NCBI GenBank assembly: GCA_009787835.1
Contig: WQSN01000031.1
Coordinates: forward strand, 1 to 33,552
Length of the DNA: 33,552 bases
DNA from: Treponema sp.
GTDB lineage: Bacteria > Spirochaetota > Spirochaetia > Treponematales > Breznakiellaceae
Direction: 5' to 3'
This document shows positions 8,299 to 17,122 of the stretch, piece after piece; within the stretch, counting starts at the first letter, position 1, and every line of letters begins with the position of its first letter. The notes beneath the pieces were generated by a model that did not search any database, was not told where the DNA came from, and was given only the letters and a program-made list of their open reading frames with translations. Both the position numbers and the translations under genes were made by a program.

Positions 8299-9249
8299 TT
8301 GGTAAAATTCATGAAAAATAATGAAAAATATTTTTTTATTTCTAAAACACCGGCAATTTTTCTTGTAAATATTATTTTCCTGATATTTTTTATATCATGC
8401 GCTTCCCTTTCTCCCGTCAATTCCAGCAGGGAACATCCTGAACCATTTACGGACATCGAGTCTGTTGAACCGCAGTGGCAGGAATTTGCGGCAAACATCG
8501 GGTATTATCACGGAAAGACATCCAGCCCTCTTCTTGAATTCTGGGCGCTGCGGATAGATTTGGATTCACCCGATACAAATGTTGTAGTAAAGGGCGGAAC
8601 TCCAGCAAAGGACGGCAGCACGCGCAACACAAAGGTGACCAGTTTTGTCCGCAGAAACGGGCTTATTGCAGGTCTTAATGCCGTGCCTTTTGATGTAATT
8701 TCCATGTTTGAAGGACGGCCGGTAAAAAACGAAGGCGTCGTTATTTCAGACGGAGAATTAATTTCGCCTGTTCAGCCGAATTATGACGCGCTGGTTTTTT
8801 ATTCAGACGGCAGTGTACAGATTGTAAGCCAGGCGGAAATTGATGCCGCATCCATTGAAAACATCGAAAACGCCATAGGCGGATTTAACAGTATTTTAAA
8901 AAACGGACAACCGGAAAACAGAACATTAAATCTGCAGCCGCGACACCCCAGAAGCGCCGCGGGCATTTCAGCTAACGGAAAATATCTTTATTTTCTGGTA
9001 ATAGACGGCAGAAGGAAGGGCAGCATGGGAACGACAGAAAAAGAAACCGCCCTGCTACTGCGCGCTTTAGGTTCATGGGATGGAATTAACTTTGACGGCG
9101 GCGGTTCAAGCGCACTTGTTCTCCGCTACAGGAACGGCAGAATAAGGGCGGTTAACACTCCCATTCACGGCGGAATTCACAGACTGGAACGCGCTGTAGC
9201 AGGCTGCATAGGAATCAGACAGGATGCTAGTCCTTCCATGGAAAAATAA
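8299..9249 (+). CDS. Phosphodiester glycosidase (NAGPA/DUF2233) lipoprotein
   Basis: 316 residues from a TTG at 8299, chosen because AGGG lies 6 bases before it; ATG 8311 (312 residues) is the alternative. The signal segment ends in a lipobox FFISCA, so it is a lipoprotein. The body is the NAGPA-type fold: IAGLNAVPFDV, KNEGVVISDGELIS, YDALVFYSDGS, GGFNSILKNG, RHPRSAAGI, LYFLVIDGRR and the family signature INFDGGGSSALVLR near residue 265. Members release N-acetylglucosamine or related sugars from phosphodiester-linked glycoconjugates; bacterial ones are linked to cell-surface glycans. The substrate here is unknown. Its last 23 bases overlap the end of the convergent membrane-protein gene. The start lies near but outside the caspase promoter; no clear own promoter was found in 8197-8298. 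Confidence 0.85.
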   Translation: MVKFMKNNEKYFFISKTPAIFLVNIIFLIFFISCASLSPVNSSREHPEPFTDIESVEPQWQEFAANIGYYHGKTSSPLLEFWALRIDLDSPDTNVVVKGGTPAKDGSTRNTKVTSFVRRNGLIAGLNAVPFDVISMFEGRPVKNEGVVISDGELISPVQPNYDALVFYSDGSVQIVSQAEIDAASIENIENAIGGFNSILKNGQPENRTLNLQPRHPRSAAGISANGKYLYFLVIDGRRKGSMGTTEKETALLLRALGSWDGINFDGGGSSALVLRYRNGRIRAVNTPIHGGIHRLERAVAGCIGIRQDASPSMEK

Positions 9250-10060
9250 AATTTTTAAATGTGCGGGTTCCTGTTTTTTCCCGTTCTTCGATTAACAACG
9301 CATCCCATGGAATTTTGCGGCGGTCGGCGTCGGGATTGGCTTCCAGCCAGTCATATTTTAAAAGACGCAGGCGGAGAGCTTCGTCGGCGTATAACAAAAT
9401 CCCGGCAGGCCCCGGAAACAGAAAGGCAAGTACAACAGAAATTAATAAAACTACAATATTGTGCAGCATAAGAAAAAATGAAAAACCGGAATTGTCCAGC
9501 AGCACCAGCATACATTTTTTAAAGGCCTTTATCAGGTTCCGGCCTGAAAGGGTCTTGTCATTGATTGGCGTACCGTCAGAATCTGTCTGGTTAATCAGCC
9601 GGGCGCAGACAGAAAAATAGTACTGGCATGACAGAAGACCGAATACCATTGTCCAGAATACAACCGCTCCCAGAACCAGTCCCAAAATCGATTCAAAGCC
9701 CATATAAAAAGGCATCACTACAAACAAAATGATAAAAAGCAGAAATACAAAAAAACCCATAACAAGACCTGCGGACCACGCTTTTTTTATATTCCTGATA
9801 AAGTCGCTGAATCCGAAAGATCCGTAATCTGAAATTGATTTAATCGTATAGGATGCGGTTGAAAGATAAACTGAACAAAGAAGGATACCCAATGCTACAA
9901 AAATAATCTCAAGCGCCTGGGAATCAATAAACAGGGAAATCAGTCTTGGAACTAATATAGGTATCGCCGCGAGAGCTATAAAACCCAAATTCAATAATAC
10001 AATCCTGAACATATTATCCCAGAGATCATAAAAACTTTTTCTGATAAAAAAACCAATCAT
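9227..10060 (-). CDS. YesL/DUF624-like integral membrane protein
   Basis: 278 residues from ATG 10060 (MIGFFIRKSFYDLWDN). The frame is open to 10138, but I prefer 10060 because a promoter's -10 box ends 7 bases before it and the extra 26 residues look unlike a family N-terminus. Hydrophobic segments lie at about residues 18-40, 52-72, 100-125, 130-150 and 205-230. The plan of two N-terminal membrane helices, a soluble loop with an FxxFIRNIKKAW motif and then a long hydrophobic pair resembles the YesL/DUF624 family, often encoded near carbohydrate uptake genes. Function is unknown. The C-terminus is charged (EEREKTGTRTFKNF). It is convergent with, and overlaps by 23 bp, the glycosidase gene. 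The family call is by layout, not by a diagnostic motif. Confidence 0.65.
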   Translation of the reverse strand: MIGFFIRKSFYDLWDNMFRIVLLNLGFIALAAIPILVPRLISLFIDSQALEIIFVALGILLCSVYLSTASYTIKSISDYGSFGFSDFIRNIKKAWSAGLVMGFFVFLLFIILFVVMPFYMGFESILGLVLGAVVFWTMVFGLLSCQYYFSVCARLINQTDSDGTPINDKTLSGRNLIKAFKKCMLVLLDNSGFSFFLMLHNIVVLLISVVLAFLFPGPAGILLYADEALRLRLLKYDWLEANPDADRRKIPWDALLIEEREKTGTRTFKNFIFPWKD

Positions 10061-10067
10061 GAAAAAA

Positions 10068-10096
10068 ATTATAACATTTAAATTAATGTAAGTCGA
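10068..10096 (-). promoter_or_regulatory. Promoter of the YesL-like gene (predicts leaderless mRNA)
   Basis: On the minus strand TCGACT (10096-10091), a 17-base spacer and TATAAT (10073-10068). The ATG at 10060 follows after 7 bases. This geometry matches the caspase promoter and decides the start codon of the gene. Confidence 0.65.
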
Positions 10097-10159
10097 GGAG
10101 CCTGACTGTTGCGATTTTGGATATAACGGAAGTTTCATTTGAAAAATAAAAATATTCCA

Positions 10160-10189
10160 TTGCCCCGTTAAATAATTTTATGATATAAT
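10160..10189 (+). promoter_or_regulatory. Promoter of the DUF4062 operon (predicts leaderless mRNA)
   Basis: TTGCCC (10160-10165), an 18-base spacer and TATAAT (10184-10189). The ATG at 10196 lies 6 bases after the -10 box and no Shine-Dalgarno sequence fits between. It faces away from the promoter at 10068-10096. Confidence 0.7.
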
Positions 10190-10195
10190 GCGAAT

Positions 10196-11227
10196 ATGAA
10201 AAACCATATTTTTATTGGTTCTACATTAGACGACCTTAAAAATGAGCGCAGGGATATCCCCAGAATTATTATGGAACTGGGTCAAATTCCGGTATCAGCA
10301 GAATATCTGGATAGTTCCGAAAAAAATTATAATAAATTACTTGAAAAAACAATCGAAGACTGCGACTTTTTTATCGCCATCGCCGCTTTTAAATACGCCC
10401 AAAAAGGCGAAAAAACATCATCACTAGAACAGGAATACAATATCGCGTTAAAGAAAGATATACCTGTAATCTCGCTGATAATCGATAACAAAGCGCGCTG
10501 GAAAGCCTCCAAAAAAGAAAAAGAAAGCGCTCTTATAAGAAAAATGGATGAATTAAAAAAGAAATTGTGCCTTGGCCCCCATGAAACATGGCTTAGTTCC
10601 GCGGACCTTAACCAGAAAATGCGAAACCTGCTTATCATGCAGATGAATGTTACGCCAAAGAGCGGATGGGTCAGAGCGGATCGGGCAGTGTCACCGATGG
10701 TCGCCAACGAGCTTGCGCGGCTCTCGGCGGAAAATGAACAGCTAAAAAAGCAGATAAAAATCGAAGGGGGCGAAATAGCCGCGCAGTTACGTGAACAGAT
10801 GAAGAACGCCCTTAAAGTTTTGGCTCTTAATAATGTTACTTTAAGTTTTTATTATATGTCAGGTGAAAATTGGGAAAACAGCCGGAAATTCCGGTATTTG
10901 AAAATTTTTATACTGCTTACTCCCGAACTTTCAGTAGGAAAAACAACAGCGGAAGTCTCCCGTTTTATGGGAACTGTATTAAATCCGGACCTGGAAAAAA
11001 CGGTACGCAGGGATTATCCTGTTCCATCCAACTCTGTAAAAAAAATAATGGCCGATTTCTCAATGTTAAAAATTGTCAGATGTATTAATGAAATAAGCGC
11101 CGAAACCCCGGAAAATAAAATGACGGATGAAATTTGGGAAATTACTGAATATGGAAAAGAACTTTATTCGGCATATCGCATGAAACAGTTGGAAAACGCT
11201 GTAGAAAATCCGGAAGACGAAGAATGA
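10196..11227 (+). CDS. DUF4062-domain protein with coiled coil and C-terminal helical domain
   Basis: 343 residues. Residues 1-100 are a DUF4062 domain: KNHIFIGSTLDDLKNERRD, then a GxIPVSAEYLD turn, DCDFFIAIAAFKYA, SLEQEYNIALKK and IPVISLIID. The domain is a Rossmann-like fold related to TIR/nucleoside-processing modules and is common in STAND NTPases and suspected defence or signalling proteins. Residues 105-125 and 170-205 are charged helices (ELARLSAENEQLKKQ), probably coiled coil. The remaining part (205-343) looks like a winged-helix or small alpha/beta region ending in acidic residues. No NTPase motif is present, so this is a short form of the family. It starts 6 bases after a -10 box and its TGA overlaps the ATG of the TonB receptor gene (ATGA). 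The role is unknown; coupling to a receptor hints at signalling or turnover rather than phage defence. Confidence 0.75.
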   Translation: MKNHIFIGSTLDDLKNERRDIPRIIMELGQIPVSAEYLDSSEKNYNKLLEKTIEDCDFFIAIAAFKYAQKGEKTSSLEQEYNIALKKDIPVISLIIDNKARWKASKKEKESALIRKMDELKKKLCLGPHETWLSSADLNQKMRNLLIMQMNVTPKSGWVRADRAVSPMVANELARLSAENEQLKKQIKIEGGEIAAQLREQMKNALKVLALNNVTLSFYYMSGENWENSRKFRYLKIFILLTPELSVGKTTAEVSRFMGTVLNPDLEKTVRRDYPVPSNSVKKIMADFSMLKIVRCINEISAETPENKMTDEIWEITEYGKELYSAYRMKQLENAVENPEDEE

Positions 11228-13899
11228 ATCACTTCCGCCATGCCGCAATACTCATTATTTTAATTTTTCTCCCCGTTTTAATTTTCGCAAGAAATATAGA
11301 AATCTTTGTTGAAGACGAAGATCTTTTATTGCCCCTGGAAGGCGCGATGGTTTCCCTTCGCGGAGGAACGCAGTTCGTATGCGATGAAAAAGGAATCGCC
11401 CGCGTTACTTTACCGGATGGCAGGCAAACGGTTATTTCAGTCTCCTATCCCGGTTATGAGACATTCAGGCTGACAATACCTGCCGAGGGAAGCGATACAC
11501 CGACAAAATTTACGGTTTCAATGCGGTTAGGTGACATTATTATGAGCCAGGAACTGGTGCTTGAAGCGCCTCGGCCTGAAACCAGCGAAACAAGAAGCGG
11601 ACGCAGCGTAGCCATATCTGATCGTGAACTGACGCGTACCGCCGAGATTGGAATCATCGAAGATGTTATGCATTCTGTTAAACTGCTGCCGGGCGTAGGG
11701 TACGCTGGAATGTTCAGCGCAATGCCTTCCATCCGCGGCGGAGATCCCGGCGATCTTGTAGCGTCATTTGACGGTTTCTATCTTGAAAATCCGTATCACT
11801 GGATGGGCGGCATTTCAATCTTCGATCCAAAAATGATATCCGGCGCGCAGCTTTCTCACGGCGTATTTTCAGCGCGTTACGGCCACACAATTTCCGGCCT
11901 GCTGGAAGTAACAAGCAAGACTCCTTCGAGCACAGAGACAGAACTGGAAACCGCCATTGGCTCAAGCGCCGCGACACTGAACCTTTCAATTCCCCTGAAC
12001 AACAGGGGAGGCATTCTGTTCATGGGCAAGCTAACGTACTGGGACACCCTGGTATGGGCGGCGCAGCAATTAAGCAAAACAAATGACAATGAATATCTTG
12101 ATATGATAAATTATGTAACAACAGCTCCCTATATCAGAAGCGCCGCCCTATCAATGAATTATCGTCTAACGCCGGAGACGGACTTCCGGCTCAACTTTTT
12201 CTTCGGCAGCGACGGAGTCGGCGCGGATTTTGAAACAGACTACAGTGAATTTATAAATGACGATATTGAAGGCGCAATGACCCTTGAAGCCGATTACGCA
12301 AATTATCAGGGCTTTTTGATTTCCGGTATTACGATGAGTCCTGTTCCGGTACTAGCGCTTAAATTCACGGGCGGCGTTGGATTTAACAGAACCGCTACCG
12401 AAGACTTAATAAATAACAATATTACAGCCGCATACAAGGAAAATTTTTTAGCCGCGTATCCTGGGACATACTCCGTTCTCAATCAATTTCTGGATCCATC
12501 CGGTAGTTATTCCGCGCCGAACATCAACGCGGGCGTAGATATGGAAAGCACAATATTTAACGCGCAAATACGCGCAGACGCTGACATTGATCTGAGCCAT
12601 GGCTTTATCGCGGCTGTCGGCGTTCATGAATTATACTCGCTGTGGGCGCAGAGAGCCGATATAACGCTGTCATTTCTGGAAATACCGGCCACCAGCTTAC
12701 ATCCAGCGTACATTTCACAATTGTTCCCCGCAATTACAAATAGCGATATATTGGAATTAATAGCCATTCCGGGATTGGAGTTTATTATACCCAGAACATA
12801 TAATACCGACATGATCAATCATGGCTTAACCACTTCCGCTTACACGCTGCTGGAATTCACAACTCCCGATCAGCGTTTTGGAACGGAACTTGGACTGCGC
12901 CTTGATCACCTCTATTTTACCGGAAAGAATTTCGATATATCGACAAAACCGGCGTTGAATCCGCGCCTAAATATCGATCTGGTCATAATAAAAAATATGG
13001 GAGATATTGATTCTCTTACAGCTACAGCAGGTTCAGGTCTTTTTTCATCAATAAACTCTCTTATCAGTTTTTATGATCCGGATCAATTTGGAATCGGCGG
13101 CGATGTCACCTTTAACCGTTCATGGACTTCTGTTGTTGGGTTCAAACTTGATTTTCTGGAAAAATACAGTTTTATTATTGAAGGTTACTATAAATATGTT
13201 TACGACCGCGCATACATTACAGCCGATATAATTTCAAGCGGCGCGATAATACCGACATTTCAGTTTGACGGTATCGGACATGTCTGGGGATTTGATTTCC
13301 AACTTCAAAAATTGGAATCCCGCTACTGGGACGGCTGGCTTACATATACATTTACATGGGCAAAGTACAATAATCCGTTGGGCGGCAGCGAAGGCGTGGA
13401 CATGGGTTCAACTTACGCAAGTGAAGAATGGTTTTTCCCGTCATTTCACCGTTTCCATAACTTCAACCTTGTACTAAACATAAAACCATTAACATGGTTT
13501 AATATCGGCATCCGTTTTGGATTCGCTTCAGGGCAGCCCAGAGACAAGGTAAGCGATGAAATTGAACCGTACCCCGTTCTGGCATCTGATGAAAACGGAA
13601 ATATAACACTCATACAAAAATACCGGCGTAAGCAGCTGGCTCCAGAGGATCAGGGGATCGAAAGATCGGCCTGGGCGTTTCCTTTGGACATAAAGCTGAA
13701 TTTCTTCCTGACCAACAAGAGAGGAAGAGCCGCCGCGGAAATATATATCGCCGGAGAAAATCTTCTTTCTTTCATTTACAGTTATACCGGGCGCACCACA
13801 TTTAATGAATATACCGGTAATGAAGACAGGGGAAGCGGCACAAGCAGTTTCGATCTTCCAATACCCATGTTATCTTTTGGATTTAAATGGAGATATTAA
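11224..13899 (+). CDS. TonB-dependent outer-membrane receptor
   Basis: 891 residues. Signal peptide with cleavage near FA22-RN. Residues 24-105 are a carboxypeptidase-regulatory-like beta domain (LEGAMVSLRGGTQFVCDEKG, ISVSYPGYE). Residues about 110-235 are the plug: RSVAISDRELTRTAEIG, SVKLLPGVGYAG, SIRGGDPGDLVASFDGFYLE, GVFSARYGHTISGLLEVTSK. The rest is a long beta-barrel ending in LSFGFKWRY with a terminal aromatic. These proteins import siderophores, vitamins or oligosaccharides with TonB/ExbB energy; the ligand cannot be read from sequence. The gene is coupled to DUF4062 by ATGA and is followed after 4 bp by lysC. TonB receptors are not universal in spirochaetes, which supports a gut-type species. 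Confidence 0.85.
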   Translation: MNHFRHAAILIILIFLPVLIFARNIEIFVEDEDLLLPLEGAMVSLRGGTQFVCDEKGIARVTLPDGRQTVISVSYPGYETFRLTIPAEGSDTPTKFTVSMRLGDIIMSQELVLEAPRPETSETRSGRSVAISDRELTRTAEIGIIEDVMHSVKLLPGVGYAGMFSAMPSIRGGDPGDLVASFDGFYLENPYHWMGGISIFDPKMISGAQLSHGVFSARYGHTISGLLEVTSKTPSSTETELETAIGSSAATLNLSIPLNNRGGILFMGKLTYWDTLVWAAQQLSKTNDNEYLDMINYVTTAPYIRSAALSMNYRLTPETDFRLNFFFGSDGVGADFETDYSEFINDDIEGAMTLEADYANYQGFLISGITMSPVPVLALKFTGGVGFNRTATEDLINNNITAAYKENFLAAYPGTYSVLNQFLDPSGSYSAPNINAGVDMESTIFNAQIRADADIDLSHGFIAAVGVHELYSLWAQRADITLSFLEIPATSLHPAYISQLFPAITNSDILELIAIPGLEFIIPRTYNTDMINHGLTTSAYTLLEFTTPDQRFGTELGLRLDHLYFTGKNFDISTKPALNPRLNIDLVIIKNMGDIDSLTATAGSGLFSSINSLISFYDPDQFGIGGDVTFNRSWTSVVGFKLDFLEKYSFIIEGYYKYVYDRAYITADIISSGAIIPTFQFDGIGHVWGFDFQLQKLESRYWDGWLTYTFTWAKYNNPLGGSEGVDMGSTYASEEWFFPSFHRFHNFNLVLNIKPLTWFNIGIRFGFASGQPRDKVSDEIEPYPVLASDENGNITLIQKYRRKQLAPEDQGIERSAWAFPLDIKLNFFLTNKRGRAAAEIYIAGENLLSFIYSYTGRTTFNEYTGNEDRGSGTSSFDLPIPMLSFGFKWRY

Positions 13900-13903
13900 T
13901 TCT

Positions 13904-15286
13904 GTGATTGTAATGAAATTCGGAGGAAGCTCAGTTGCGGACGCGGCGCGGCTGCGCCATGTAGCTGACATCATAAATACCCAGGCGGATCGTAAACCGG
14001 TTCTGGTGTTATCTGCAATGGGAGACACAACCGATCACCTTCTCGAAGCTGGAGACGCCGCGCTGAAGCAGGGCAAGGTGGAAATAACCCAAATAGAGAA
14101 TTTGCACCAGGCAACGGTAAAGAACCTAAAACTTGTCCGCGAACAGCTCACAAATGAGCCTCTGGCGGACGGGATAAAGCCATCTCAAAAAGATTTCAAC
14201 GGCCTGTTGGATGAGCTAAAGCGCCTGTTATCCGGAATTGCGCTAATCAGGGAACTTACTCCCAGGACAAAAGATTACCTTGTATCCTTCGGAGAGCGGC
14301 TTTCCGTGCGTCTTGCGGCCGCGTTCTTCCGCTCTGTTAACATGAACGCGAGAGCTTTTGACGCTTTTGATACAGGTTTTATTTCAAACTCCGATTATAC
14401 AAAAGCGGAACTATTAAAGGAAAGCTGGGATCTAATTCCCCAAAAAATTTTACCGCTGATAAAAGAAAATATAATTCCTGTTATAACAGGTTTTATAGCG
14501 AAAGACGCGAAAGGCTGTATAACAACATTGGGAAGAGGCGGCTCCGATCTTTCCGCGACCATGATTGCCGCATCCTGCAAAGCGGAAGAGATTCAGGTGT
14601 GGAAAGATGTTGACGGCATATTAACCGCCGATCCCCGAATTGTAAAAAACGCGCGGCCGGTACAGAATGTCACCTATGATGAAGCCGCCGAACTTGCGTA
14701 TTTCGGCGCGCAGGTGCTGCACCCAAGGGCCATGCTGCCCTGTATGAAAACAGGAACACCAGTACTTGTAAAAAATTCATACAATACCGACGCTCCGGGC
14801 ACCAGAATAGAAAACGCCGCGGTTTCCGCAAAAAAAAGCCCTCCCGTGCGCGCCATTACTTCTAGGCGAAATGTAACATTGGTTGACATTGTTTCCACTA
14901 GAATGCTCGGACAATACGGTTTCCTCGCAGAAGTATTTTCGGTATTTGCCAGAAACAGCATATCAGTGGACATGGTCGCCACCAGCGAAGTATCGGTATC
15001 GCTGACTTTAGACGCGGCATTTGATCTCGGCGAAGTAAAAAAAGAACTGAGTAAAATCGCCCAGGTCGAAGTAAAAGGCGGAAAGGCGATTGTTTCAATT
15101 ATCGGAAACGTTAAACGCTCTTCGGAAATTCTGGCCAGAGCTTTCAGAATCTGTCAGTTTATCGGCGTGCCTGTGCAGATGATCTCCCAGGGCGCAAGCA
15201 AGGTAAACATCAGTTTTATCGTGAACGATACCGAAGCTGATGAAGTTGTCAAAGCCCTGCACATGGATTTTTTTGACGCTCAGTAA
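13904..15286 (+). CDS. lysC: Aspartate kinase
   Basis: 460 residues from GTG 13904, chosen because GGAG lies 11 bases upstream and it follows the TonB gene stop by 4 bp. The open frame reaches back to 13805, but that part is inside the TonB gene; ATG 13913 is the other option. It phosphorylates aspartate, the first step to lysine, threonine, methionine and diaminopimelate. Motifs: VMKFGGSSVADAARL at the N-terminus (Lys-Phe-Gly-Gly-Ser), SFGERLSVRLAA, GRGGSDLSATMIA, WKDVDGILTADPR, ELAYFGAQVLHPRAM. The C-terminal third holds two ACT regulatory domains (MLGQYGFLAEVFSVFARN; VSIIGNVKRSSEILARAF), so feedback inhibition by lysine or threonine is likely. Length is normal for monofunctional enzymes; no homoserine dehydrogenase fusion is present. 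Confidence 0.95.
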   Translation: MIVMKFGGSSVADAARLRHVADIINTQADRKPVLVLSAMGDTTDHLLEAGDAALKQGKVEITQIENLHQATVKNLKLVREQLTNEPLADGIKPSQKDFNGLLDELKRLLSGIALIRELTPRTKDYLVSFGERLSVRLAAAFFRSVNMNARAFDAFDTGFISNSDYTKAELLKESWDLIPQKILPLIKENIIPVITGFIAKDAKGCITTLGRGGSDLSATMIAASCKAEEIQVWKDVDGILTADPRIVKNARPVQNVTYDEAAELAYFGAQVLHPRAMLPCMKTGTPVLVKNSYNTDAPGTRIENAAVSAKKSPPVRAITSRRNVTLVDIVSTRMLGQYGFLAEVFSVFARNSISVDMVATSEVSVSLTLDAAFDLGEVKKELSKIAQVEVKGGKAIVSIIGNVKRSSEILARAFRICQFIGVPVQMISQGASKVNISFIVNDTEADEVVKALHMDFFDAQ

Positions 15287-15384
15287 AACACAGTTTAGCA
15301 GCGTTAAGAAATGGATTTAAATAATACGGCGCACTGTATTCAATAAAATTAACATAACGAAAAAAAACGCCGGAAGGAGAAATA

Positions 15385-16155
15385 ATGAAAATAGCAATTA
15401 TTGGTTACGGTAAAATGGGAAAGATGATAGAGCAAATCGCACTCGCTCAGGGACATACAATCGCCGCGATTGTAGATCCTTTTGTAAAAAAAACTTCCGC
15501 AGGAACGCAAATCAGCGAAACAATCGCGCAGGCTGCGCTGAACACCGCCGATGCCGCGATTGAATTTACTCAGCCCGCTACCGCCGCCGCAAATATCATG
15601 GATCTTGCGCGCAGAAAAATTCCGGCAGTAACAGGAACAACAGGCTGGTTTGATCGAATGGAAGAAGTAACCAGGGAAGTGCAAACCGCCGGAAGCTCTC
15701 TTCTTTGGGCATCCAATTTTTCTATCGGGGTGAATCTTTTTTACCGTATCGCGTGGTATGCGGCAGAACTTGCAAACAATTTCCCCGAATACGACATTGG
15801 CGGTTTTGAAGTCCATCACAATAAAAAACTGGACAGCCCTTCAGGAACAGCAAAAATTTTAGCCGAAGGCGCGCTTTCCAGAATTGACAGGAAAAATGAA
15901 ATAGTATGGGATACTCTTGACCGTAAGCCGGAAGCGGACGAGATTCACTTTCCAAGCCTGCGGATGGGCAGCATTCCGGGACAACACAGCTTGTTTTTTG
16001 ACTCGCCTGCGGATACAATAGAAATTACCCACACCGCCCGCAGCCGCGAAGGTTTTGCATTCGGAGCCATACAGGCTGCACAGTGGCTTGTGTCGCAGAA
16101 AAGACACGGTGTTTTCACTATTGATCAAATGTTAAAAGATATTTTAAAAATTTAA
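15385..16155 (+). CDS. dapB: 4-hydroxy-tetrahydrodipicolinate reductase
   Basis: 256 residues, slightly shorter than the E. coli enzyme (273). It reduces the product of DapA with NAD(P)H in the diaminopimelate/lysine pathway. Nucleotide motif IGYGKMGKM at residues 6-14; VTGTTGWFD at 82-90; catalytic/substrate motif EVHHNKKLDSPSGTA at 142-156 (His144-145, Lys148). The ATG has a strong ribosome site (GGAAGGAG about 5 bases before). A 98-base gap separates it from lysC; it is AT-rich, has no clear terminator and could contain an extra promoter. dapA follows 46 bases later. Together lysC, dapB and dapA give the committed steps, while asd and later steps are absent here. Confidence 0.95.
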   Translation: MKIAIIGYGKMGKMIEQIALAQGHTIAAIVDPFVKKTSAGTQISETIAQAALNTADAAIEFTQPATAAANIMDLARRKIPAVTGTTGWFDRMEEVTREVQTAGSSLLWASNFSIGVNLFYRIAWYAAELANNFPEYDIGGFEVHHNKKLDSPSGTAKILAEGALSRIDRKNEIVWDTLDRKPEADEIHFPSLRMGSIPGQHSLFFDSPADTIEITHTARSREGFAFGAIQAAQWLVSQKRHGVFTIDQMLKDILKI

Positions 16156-16157
16156 TC

Positions 16158-16189
16158 TATACCGGAAAGTTTATTTCTTATTCGGTATA
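16158..16189 (+). repeat. 7-bp perfect inverted repeat in the dapB-dapA gap
   Basis: TATACCG (16158-16164) and CGGTATA (16183-16189) are separated by 18 AT-rich bases. The right arm ends 12 bases before the dapA start, next to the AGGAG site, so folding could touch translation. It lacks a T-run and is not a terminator. Confidence 0.4.
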
Positions 16190-16201
16190 ACAGGAGTATA
16201 T

Positions 16202-17104
16202 ATGACCGGGTTTAAGGGCGCATATACGGCGCTTATAACGCCAATGACAGAATCTGGAGAAATTGACTATGACGGTTTCCGCAGACTGATCGAATTTCAG
16301 ATAACAGAAGGCATCGACGGTATTGTTCCTCTAGGAACAACAGGCGAAAATCCGACCCTCGATGAAGACGAAGAGGAAAAACTGATAGAAATAGCGGTTA
16401 AAACAGCTAACGGAAAAATACCTGTAATAGTTGGCGCGGGTTCCAATGACACAAGACACATGGTCATGTACACAGAACGCGCAAAAAAATTCGGCGCTGA
16501 CGCCGCTCTGGTTGTAACTCCATACTATAACAAACCAAATGACGACGGCCTTATACGCCACTTTGAAGCTGCCGCCAAAGCCGGCATTCCCATCATCGTT
16601 TACAATATCGCCTCACGCACGGGCAGAAATATCCCCACACCTCTCATGAAAGAAATCGCGAAAATCCCCGGCATCGTTGGCGTAAAGGAAGCATCAGGCG
16701 ATATTAATCAAATGGCGGATGTAATAAGGGAAATCGCAATACCGCGCATGAACACAGGTAATAAATTCTTCGTTCTTTCAGGCGATGACGCGCTTGCGTT
16801 TCCGCTGACAGCATTGGGCGGAGACGGAGTAATATCTGTAATTTCCAACCTGTTACCCGCCAAGGTTAAAGCGCTTACCCTGGCTGCGCTAACAGGAAAA
16901 TATGAACAGGCGCGCGCCTTTCATTACGAACTGCTTCCGTTTATCAAAGCGGCATTTGTGGAAACCAATCCTGTCCCCATCAAACAGGCTCTGTCCTGGG
17001 TAAAATTACCGGCAGGTCCCGCGCGGCTGCCAATGGGAAAACTATCACAGGCAAGCGAAGCAGTTCTAAAAAAAGCAATGATAGACCTGGGTTTTAAAAT
17101 TTAG
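16202..17104 (+). CDS. dapA: 4-hydroxy-tetrahydrodipicolinate synthase
   Basis: 300 residues, standard length. It condenses pyruvate with aspartate semialdehyde. Key residues: PLGTTGENPTL (Thr-Thr at 46-47), the VTPYYNKP segment (Tyr108-109), IIVYNIASRTG (Tyr134, Arg139) and the Schiff-base Lys162 in VGVKEASGD. AGGAG lies 6 bases before the ATG. It is the last gene of the plus-strand run; its stop is 18 bases from the stop of the convergent alpha-glucosidase and no hairpin is apparent between them, so read-through antisense is possible. Confidence 0.95.
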   Translation: MTGFKGAYTALITPMTESGEIDYDGFRRLIEFQITEGIDGIVPLGTTGENPTLDEDEEEKLIEIAVKTANGKIPVIVGAGSNDTRHMVMYTERAKKFGADAALVVTPYYNKPNDDGLIRHFEAAAKAGIPIIVYNIASRTGRNIPTPLMKEIAKIPGIVGVKEASGDINQMADVIREIAIPRMNTGNKFFVLSGDDALAFPLTALGGDGVISVISNLLPAKVKALTLAALTGKYEQARAFHYELLPFIKAAFVETNPVPIKQALSWVKLPAGPARLPMGKLSQASEAVLKKAMIDLGFKI

Positions 17105-17122
17105 AAGTAAGCTTGTACGCAA

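Noticed and set aside
10061-10138. Longer N-terminus of the YesL-like protein
   Set aside because: The extra residues span the promoter at 10068-10096 and look non-coding; ATG 10060 fits promoter and family better.
13805-13903. Aspartate kinase start at ATG 13805
   Set aside because: The segment lies inside the TonB receptor gene's 3' end in another frame and is unlike any aspartate kinase N-terminus; GTG 13904 gives the usual MKFGGSS start.
15287-15384. Lysine riboswitch or attenuator before dapB
   Set aside because: 98 AT-rich bases without the long conserved L-box structure or a hairpin plus T-run.
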